From Bacteroidota bacterium (GTDB lineage: Bacteria; Bacteroidota; Bacteroidia; JAFLBG01): a stretch of 59,436 nt of DNA. The DNA lies in assembly GCA_017303975.1 (NCBI GenBank), contig JAFLBG010000018.1, positions 1 through 59,436 on the forward strand, written 5' to 3'. Below are positions 54,506 to 59,436 of this stretch, piece by piece (position 1 is the stretch's first letter; every line of letters begins with the position of its first letter). A program made the translations under genes and the position numbers. The notes under the pieces are model-generated. The model did no database searches, was not told the DNA's origin, and worked only from the letters and a program-made list of their open reading frames with translations.

Positions 54506-55105
54506 ATGACAAAACCCTCAAGCAATATATTTAAAGCTGAAACTTTCGTCAGTCAAGCAAATAAAGAGAGTTTGCTTAAACAAAAAGCAGTGGTTGTTTG
54601 GTTGTTTGGTCTTTCTGGTGCAGGGAAAAGTACTATTGCAGTGGAGTTGGAAAATAAATTATACAAAGAAGGATTCTTAACTAAACTACTGGATGGAGAT
54701 AATTTAAGGCTAGGATTGAATAAGGGGTTGGGTTTTACAGATGATGATAGAGCTGAGAATTTAAGGCGTTCGGCTGAAGTCGCAAAACTTTTTTACGAAT
54801 GTGGAATAGTTACCATCTGTTCATTCATTACTCCTCTTGCTTCTCATAGAGAAATTGTAAAAAATATCGTAGGAGATGGTTTGTCCTTTGTTTATATCAA
54901 CTGCGAAAAGGAAATATGCGAAAAAAGAGATGTAAAAGGATTGTACGCCAAAGCTCGCAATGCCGAAATTGTTGGCTTTACAGGAGTAGGTTCTAGTTTT
55001 GAAGTTCCTTCAGCTTCGGATTTAGTAATAGATACATCCAATAAATCAATAGCACAATCGGTTGAAGAATTGTACCAATACATAGTCGCTAAAATTAAAA
55101 TTTAA
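54506..55105 (+). CDS. cysC: CysC, adenylylsulfate kinase
   Basis: 199 residues. Walker A is LFGLSGAGKSTIAVELENKL. LLDGDNLRLGLNKGLGFTDDDRAENLRR and SFITPLASHREIVKN are APS-binding motifs; KGLYAKARNAEIVGFTGVGS completes the family pattern. It phosphorylates APS to PAPS. It lies between the exporter permease and cysD, with gaps of 1 and 5 bp. PAPS is the donor for sulfotransferases as well as for assimilation. Confidence 0.95.
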   Translation: MTKPSSNIFKAETFVSQANKESLLKQKAVVVWLFGLSGAGKSTIAVELENKLYKEGFLTKLLDGDNLRLGLNKGLGFTDDDRAENLRRSAEVAKLFYECGIVTICSFITPLASHREIVKNIVGDGLSFVYINCEKEICEKRDVKGLYAKARNAEIVGFTGVGSSFEVPSASDLVIDTSNKSIAQSVEELYQYIVAKIKI

Positions 55106-55110
55106 CTGGT

Positions 55111-56013
55111 ATGTCTTACAATCTACCTTATTTAAAACAGCTAGAGGCAGAGTCGATTTTTATTATTAGAGAAGCTTTTGCTCAATTTGAAAATCCAGCC
55201 ATCCTCTTTTCAGGCGGTAAAGATTCCATTGTATTAGTTCATTTATGTCGTAAGGCATTTTATCCATCAAGAATTCCTTTCCCTTTAGTGCATATTGATA
55301 CAGGCCATAATTTTTTAGAAGCAATCGATTTTAGAGATTATTTGGTGGATAAATTGGGTGTAAAGTTAGTTGTGGGTTATGTGGAGGATTCAATTAAAGA
55401 AGGCAAGGTTACAGATGAAAAAGGAATAAACAGCAGCCGTAATGTGTTGCAAACTGTTACATTACTTGATACAATTGAAAAATATAAATTTGATGCTGCG
55501 CTTGGCGGAGCAAGGCGTGACGAAGAGAAAGCGAGGGCAAAAGAAAGATTTTTTTCACATCGTGATGAATTTGGACAATGGGATCCTAAAAATCAACGCC
55601 CGGAGTTGTGGCAATTATTCAATGGAAAGAAGCATCAAGGGGAACATTTTAGGGTGTTTCCTCTTAGTAATTGGACAGAATTGGATGTTTGGAACTATAT
55701 AAAGCAAGAAAATTTAGAACTCCCTTCTATTTACTTTTCCCATATTCGCTCTTGTTTTAAACGAGATAACGTAATTTTAGCGTATTCCGATTTTATGGTG
55801 TTAAAAGACACAGAAACCCCAGTAGATATGACAGTTCGATTTAGAACAGTTGGTGATATGACTTGTACCGGAGCCGTACTTTCTAAAGCTTCTACAATAG
55901 ACGAAATAATTCATGAAATAGAGCAGAGTAGTACCACAGAACGAGGCACACGCTTTGACGATCAACGCTCCGAAGCAGCGATGGAGGACAGAAAAAAAAG
56001 TGGATATTTTTAA
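55111..56013 (+). CDS. cysD: CysD, sulfate adenylyltransferase small subunit
   Basis: 300 residues. The PP-loop is ILFSGGKDSIVLVHL; PFPLVHIDTGHNF, GARRDEEKARAKERFFSHRD and VFPLSNWTELDVWNYI are family signatures. The C-terminal RFRTVGDMTCTGAVLS and RGTRFDDQRSEAAMEDRKKSGYF complete it. With CysN it makes APS from ATP and sulfate. cysN follows after 3 bp. Confidence 0.96.
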   Translation: MSYNLPYLKQLEAESIFIIREAFAQFENPAILFSGGKDSIVLVHLCRKAFYPSRIPFPLVHIDTGHNFLEAIDFRDYLVDKLGVKLVVGYVEDSIKEGKVTDEKGINSSRNVLQTVTLLDTIEKYKFDAALGGARRDEEKARAKERFFSHRDEFGQWDPKNQRPELWQLFNGKKHQGEHFRVFPLSNWTELDVWNYIKQENLELPSIYFSHIRSCFKRDNVILAYSDFMVLKDTETPVDMTVRFRTVGDMTCTGAVLSKASTIDEIIHEIEQSSTTERGTRFDDQRSEAAMEDRKKSGYF

Positions 56014-56016
56014 ACT

Positions 56017-57276
56017 ATGAGCTCTACAAACAACATAGATTTATTGCGCTTTGCAACAGCAGGTAGTGTGGATGATGGCAAGAGTACGCTTATTGGAAGA
56101 CTTTTGCACGATTCAAAGTCTATATTACAAGATCAATTAGAAAACATTAAAGCTTTAAGTGAAAAGCGTGGAGATAATTTTTTGAATCTAGCACTTTTAA
56201 CAGATGGTTTACGAGCAGAGCGAGAGCAAGGTATTACCATAGATGTAGCATATAGATATTTTTCAACTCCTAAACGTAAGTTTATTTTAGCAGATTCACC
56301 TGGGCATGCGCAATACACTAGAAACATGATTACTGCCGTATCGGGCGTAAGTTTGGTTATTGTAATGATTGATGCCCGAAATGGGGTAGTTGAGCAAACC
56401 AGAAGGCATTCGTTTATTGCCGAACTTTTAGGCGTTAAGCATTTAATTGTTTCTGTAAATAAAATGGATTTGGTTGATTATAATCAAACAGTTTTTACTA
56501 CCATAAAAGACAAGTACACTGATTTTATTTCGAAAACATCTATTCCTGATGTTCAGTTTGTGCCTATTAGTGCGCTGAAAGGAGATAATGTAGTGGACAA
56601 ATCAACACAAATGCATTGGTACGATGGACCTACATTAATGTATTTGCTCGAAAATGTGCAGGTAAATAGCGATTACAACAGAGTAGATTGTCGTTTTCCT
56701 GTTCAAACCGTAATTCGGCCACAAAGTGCCGATTATCATGATTACAGAGGCTATGCCGGAAGAGTGGCAAGTGGTGTTTTCAAGAAAAACGATGAAGTGA
56801 TTGTTCTTCCGTCAAAGAATAAAACAAGAATTAAGAAGATTGATACGTTTGATGGCGAGCTAAATGAGGCTTTTGCACCCATGTCGGTAACATTATTGCT
56901 TGAAGACAATATTGACATAAGTCGTGGAGATATGATTGTAAAACCTAATAATCTGCCTATGGAAACACAGGAGTTAGATGTAATGGTTTGTTGGTTGAGC
57001 GATAAAAAACTTGTTGTTGGGGGTAAGTATATCTTAAAACATACCACAAAAGAGGTTAAATGTGTGGTAAAAGAGGTTTATTACAAAATAAACATCCAAA
57101 CATTGCATAGATACGATGTTGATACAGAAATTGGCTTGAATGATATTGGTAAGATTAAGCTAAAAATAGCAGCCCCTTTGCTGTATGATTCCTACCAACA
57201 AAATAAGGCTACCGGAAGTCTGATTTTAATAGATGAATCAACACTAAATACAGTTGCTGCATGCACAATAAGATAG
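56017..57276 (+). CDS. cysN: CysN, sulfate adenylyltransferase GTPase subunit
   Basis: 419 residues, EF-Tu-like. G1 is GSVDDGKSTLIGRLL, G3 DSPGHAQYTRNM, G4 VNKMDL; REQGITIDVAYRYF is the switch I motif. C-terminal beta-barrels follow (VIRPQSADYHDYRGYAGRVASG). Shorter than E. coli CysN but without a CysC fusion, consistent with the separate cysC upstream. GTP hydrolysis drives APS formation by CysD. Confidence 0.95.
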   Translation: MSSTNNIDLLRFATAGSVDDGKSTLIGRLLHDSKSILQDQLENIKALSEKRGDNFLNLALLTDGLRAEREQGITIDVAYRYFSTPKRKFILADSPGHAQYTRNMITAVSGVSLVIVMIDARNGVVEQTRRHSFIAELLGVKHLIVSVNKMDLVDYNQTVFTTIKDKYTDFISKTSIPDVQFVPISALKGDNVVDKSTQMHWYDGPTLMYLLENVQVNSDYNRVDCRFPVQTVIRPQSADYHDYRGYAGRVASGVFKKNDEVIVLPSKNKTRIKKIDTFDGELNEAFAPMSVTLLLEDNIDISRGDMIVKPNNLPMETQELDVMVCWLSDKKLVVGGKYILKHTTKEVKCVVKEVYYKINIQTLHRYDVDTEIGLNDIGKIKLKIAAPLLYDSYQQNKATGSLILIDESTLNTVAACTIR

Positions 57277-57335
57277 GTTTTTTATTATATCTAAAATAGT
57301 TATCTTTCAGCTTGTTTTGTTACCTAAGTTGATTC

Positions 57336-58616
57336 ATGTCCAATAAAGTTATCAGTGTTGAAAATATAAGTAAACAATACCGCTTAGGTAGTATTGGTCG
57401 TGCTAGTCTATCCGATGAATTCAAATCATTTGTAAATAGAATTTCCGGGAAGAAAGAAAGTGTTCAAATTGACGAAAATGATAGAACAATAAAAGGCACA
57501 TCCAATCTGGTTTGGGCTTTGAAAGACGTTTCGTTTGATGTGTCGCAGGGAGAAGTAGTTGGTATAATTGGTAAAAATGGTGCAGGCAAATCAACTCTTT
57601 TGAAAATTTTATCACGAACTACAACACCAACAACCGGAACTATTAAGTTAAAGGGTCGTGTGGCAAGCTTGTTGGAAGTTGGAACTGGTTTTCATCCTGA
57701 GCTTTCCGGACGTGAAAATATTTTTTTAAATGGAACTATTATGGGCATGACCAAGCGTGAGGTTGCCCAAAAATTTGATGAAATTGTTGATTTTGCTGGT
57801 GTTGAAAAATATATCGATACTCCTGTTAAGCGTTACAGCAGCGGAATGTATGTTCGTTTGGCATTTGCAGTTGCTGCTCACTTAGAGCCAGAAATATTAA
57901 TTGTGGATGAGGTGCTTGCGGTTGGCGATGTGGAGTTTCAAAAAAAATGTTTAGGCAAGATGAAAGATGTTTCCTCTGCCGGTAGAACTGTATTGTTTGT
58001 AAGTCATAATATGCCTGTGCTTAAAGCCTTGTGTACTCGCAGTATTATGTTGGAAAAAGGAAAGATTATAAAAAATGGAAATACAAACGAAATAGTTTCT
58101 TACTACTTGAATTCGGAAAAAGCAGCAACGGATAAAGATGGTGTAATTCCTGTTTCCACACAACGTATAGGCACAGGAGAAGGCAAGTTTTTTTATTTTG
58201 CATTGTTAGATGAACAAACAAAAAGCGGCACCGATCAAATCTATTTTAGAGATACACTTGTTGTTAAATTGGGTTTTGAAGCATTTAAAACTATTCCGAA
58301 AATAAATTTTTGGATGCGTATTTTTAATAGCGATGGTATGGAAGTGGCACTAATCGAGCAATCTAAAGATATGTTTTTTGCAGACAAAGTAAGTGAAGGC
58401 AAGCACACCTATGAAATTGATATGCATATCGATTTGTTGCCCGGTAGTTATCATATGTCCGTTGGAACGTATGCCAATGGTAGCGCATTTGATTACATCG
58501 ATAAAGTAATTGAATTTACCGTTTTGCAAACATCAAGAAATACTACCGAGCATTATCGTTGGGATAAATCGTTTGGTAGCGTAATGGTTGAATCTAATTG
58601 GAAAAAATTAAACTAA
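57336..58616 (+). CDS. Wzt-like ABC ATPase with C-terminal glycan-recognition domain
   Basis: 426 residues. The ATPase domain (1-250) has Walker A GIIGKNGAGKSTLLKIL, signature RYSSGMYVRLAFAVAAHLEP, Walker B ILIVDEVLAVGD and the LEVGTGFHPELSGRENIFLNG segment typical of polysaccharide exporters. The C-terminal ~130 residues (IYFRDTLVVKLGFEAF, LLPGSYHMSVGTY) form a Wzt-C beta-sandwich that recognises the glycan end. Partner of the Wzm-like permease at 53632. The next gene starts 7 bp later. Confidence 0.92.
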   Translation: MSNKVISVENISKQYRLGSIGRASLSDEFKSFVNRISGKKESVQIDENDRTIKGTSNLVWALKDVSFDVSQGEVVGIIGKNGAGKSTLLKILSRTTTPTTGTIKLKGRVASLLEVGTGFHPELSGRENIFLNGTIMGMTKREVAQKFDEIVDFAGVEKYIDTPVKRYSSGMYVRLAFAVAAHLEPEILIVDEVLAVGDVEFQKKCLGKMKDVSSAGRTVLFVSHNMPVLKALCTRSIMLEKGKIIKNGNTNEIVSYYLNSEKAATDKDGVIPVSTQRIGTGEGKFFYFALLDEQTKSGTDQIYFRDTLVVKLGFEAFKTIPKINFWMRIFNSDGMEVALIEQSKDMFFADKVSEGKHTYEIDMHIDLLPGSYHMSVGTYANGSAFDYIDKVIEFTVLQTSRNTTEHYRWDKSFGSVMVESNWKKLN

Positions 58617-58623
58617 ATATACT

Positions 58624-59436
58624 ATGGAACTAAAAGATAAAAAGATATTAGTAATTGGAGGAGCCGGATTTATAGGCGGTTTTTTGGTAAGAGAGCTGTT
58701 AAAAGAGCCTGTTAAAGAAGTTATTGTTTATGACAATTTTGCCCGTGGGAAAATGGACAATATTGAAGATTGTTTGCAAGATAAACGCTGCTATGTTTAT
58801 CCAACCGGAGGCGATGTGCGTGAAACAGATATTTTAAATGATGCTATGAAAGGCGTTGATTACGTATTTCATCTAGCAGCCATGTGGTTATTGCATTGTA
58901 AAGATTATCCTCGTACTGCTTTTGATGTGAATGTAGCAGGAACCTTTAATGTATTGGAAGCATGTGTAAAGAATAATGTAAAAAAGCTTATTTATTCTTC
59001 GTCTGCATCTGTTTATGGTGATGCAGTAGAAGTTCCAATGACAGAGAATCATCCATTTAATAATAAAAATTTTTACGGTTCTACTAAAATTTCCGGTGAG
59101 GCTATGTGTACGGCCTTTAATGATAGATATGGCTTATCTGTAATTGGATTGCGTTATATGAATGTGTATGGACCAGGACAAGATCAACACGCTGTTTATA
59201 GTGGTGTTGTGCCTATTATGTTAAATAAAATTGATGCCAATGAAGCTCCAACTATAAACGGAGACGGGACACAAGCATATGATTTTATTTATGTAGAAGA
59301 TGTGGCTCGTTGCAACATTGCAGCATTAAAAAGCGACACAAACTTTGGCTACTATAACGTAGGTACAGGTATTCAAACTACTATCAAGCAATTATGCGAT
59401 ACTATTTTAGATTTAAAAAAATCGCCATTGAAAGTT
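58624..59436 (+). CDS. NAD-dependent sugar-nucleotide epimerase/dehydratase (3' end outside window)
   Basis: The frame from ATG 58624 is open to the window edge (271 residues). Extended SDR fold: GGAGFIG nucleotide motif, DNFARGKMDNI, VFHLAAMW, NVAGTFNVLEAC, SSSASVYGD, catalytic Tyr/Lys in YGSTKISGE, LRYMNVYGPGQ, and DFIYVEDVARC. It resembles UDP-glucose 4-epimerases or related dehydratases that make activated sugars for the exported glycan. The specific reaction cannot be given. Confidence 0.9.
   Translation, partial: MELKDKKILVIGGAGFIGGFLVRELLKEPVKEVIVYDNFARGKMDNIEDCLQDKRCYVYPTGGDVRETDILNDAMKGVDYVFHLAAMWLLHCKDYPRTAFDVNVAGTFNVLEACVKNNVKKLIYSSSASVYGDAVEVPMTENHPFNNKNFYGSTKISGEAMCTAFNDRYGLSVIGLRYMNVYGPGQDQHAVYSGVVPIMLNKIDANEAPTINGDGTQAYDFIYVEDVARCNIAALKSDTNFGYYNVGTGIQTTIKQLCDTILDLKKSPLKV

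Overview
The window is from a low-GC member of the Bacteroidota. The evidence is several secreted proteins with type IX secretion (T9SS) C-terminal sorting domains, TAnnTTTG-type -7 promoter elements, many lipoprotein and SurA/FKBP-type periplasmic folding factors, and Bacteroidota-typical families (BT_3928, DUF1599, choice-of-anchor B, CrtD/CruF carotenoid genes). It is chromosomal and mostly housekeeping. I see no prophage or complete insertion sequence, but there are several small decayed or repeat-driven loci.

Layout. 0-6 kb: 3' end of tsaD, a T9SS surface protein, tRNA-Ser(UGA) followed by a perfect 42-bp palindrome, a secreted gluzincin protease, and a conserved secreted protein of unknown function. 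6-12.3 kb: thiG, then a parvulin/SurA-like chaperone operon leading into a MoxR ATPase. 12.3-16.3 kb: a MazF-type toxin-antitoxin pair, paaZ, a TonB-domain protein, and a second toxin-antitoxin unit. That unit's toxin carries an in-frame stop, and the unit is bracketed by 112-bp direct repeats. 16.4-20.1 kb: rarA, a TPR protein, ribH. 20.1-24.4 kb: a thiamin operon on the minus strand (thiS-thiC-VOC-thiD-thiE) behind a TPP riboswitch; thiD contains an in-frame 63-bp palindromic element. 24.5-29 kb: a beta-barrel protein and four consecutive FKBP-type isomerase genes. 29-35.9 kb: GH3 ligase with LysE exporter, a MazG-like pyrophosphohydrolase, an Skp-like chaperone and a large T9SS subtilase. 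36-39.2 kb: crtD-cruF-crtZ-crtYcd, the set that would take lycopene to a saproxanthin-type carotenoid. 39.3-47.4 kb: purL, folP, DUF1599, BT_3928, an orphan DppB-like permease, a Mrr-nuclease remnant, tpiA and prmA. 47.5-52 kb: a secreted protein of about 1,500 residues with no recognised function. 52-52.8 kb: two tiny peptide genes described below. 53-59.4 kb: a small T9SS protein and a polysaccharide-export operon (Wzm-like permease, cysC, cysD, cysN, Wzt-like ATPase, sugar-nucleotide epimerase) that runs off the window.

The most novel-looking item is the roughly 700-bp stretch at 52.06-52.72 kb. Two peptide genes of 34 and 45 codons on the minus strand each have a strong Shine-Dalgarno. 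Each is preceded by the same element: two 9-bp direct repeats separated by exactly 12 bp, placed 75-82 bp upstream of the ATG and 33-34 bp from a matching promoter element. This is the geometry of LytTR-family response-regulator sites, which in Firmicutes control peptide pheromones and bacteriocins. Other points worth checking are the in-frame palindromic insert in thiD, the repeat-flanked broken toxin-antitoxin unit, the Mrr remnant, and the sulfate-activation genes inside a polysaccharide exporter operon.

All calls come from reading the sequence and recalled family features; no database search was run.
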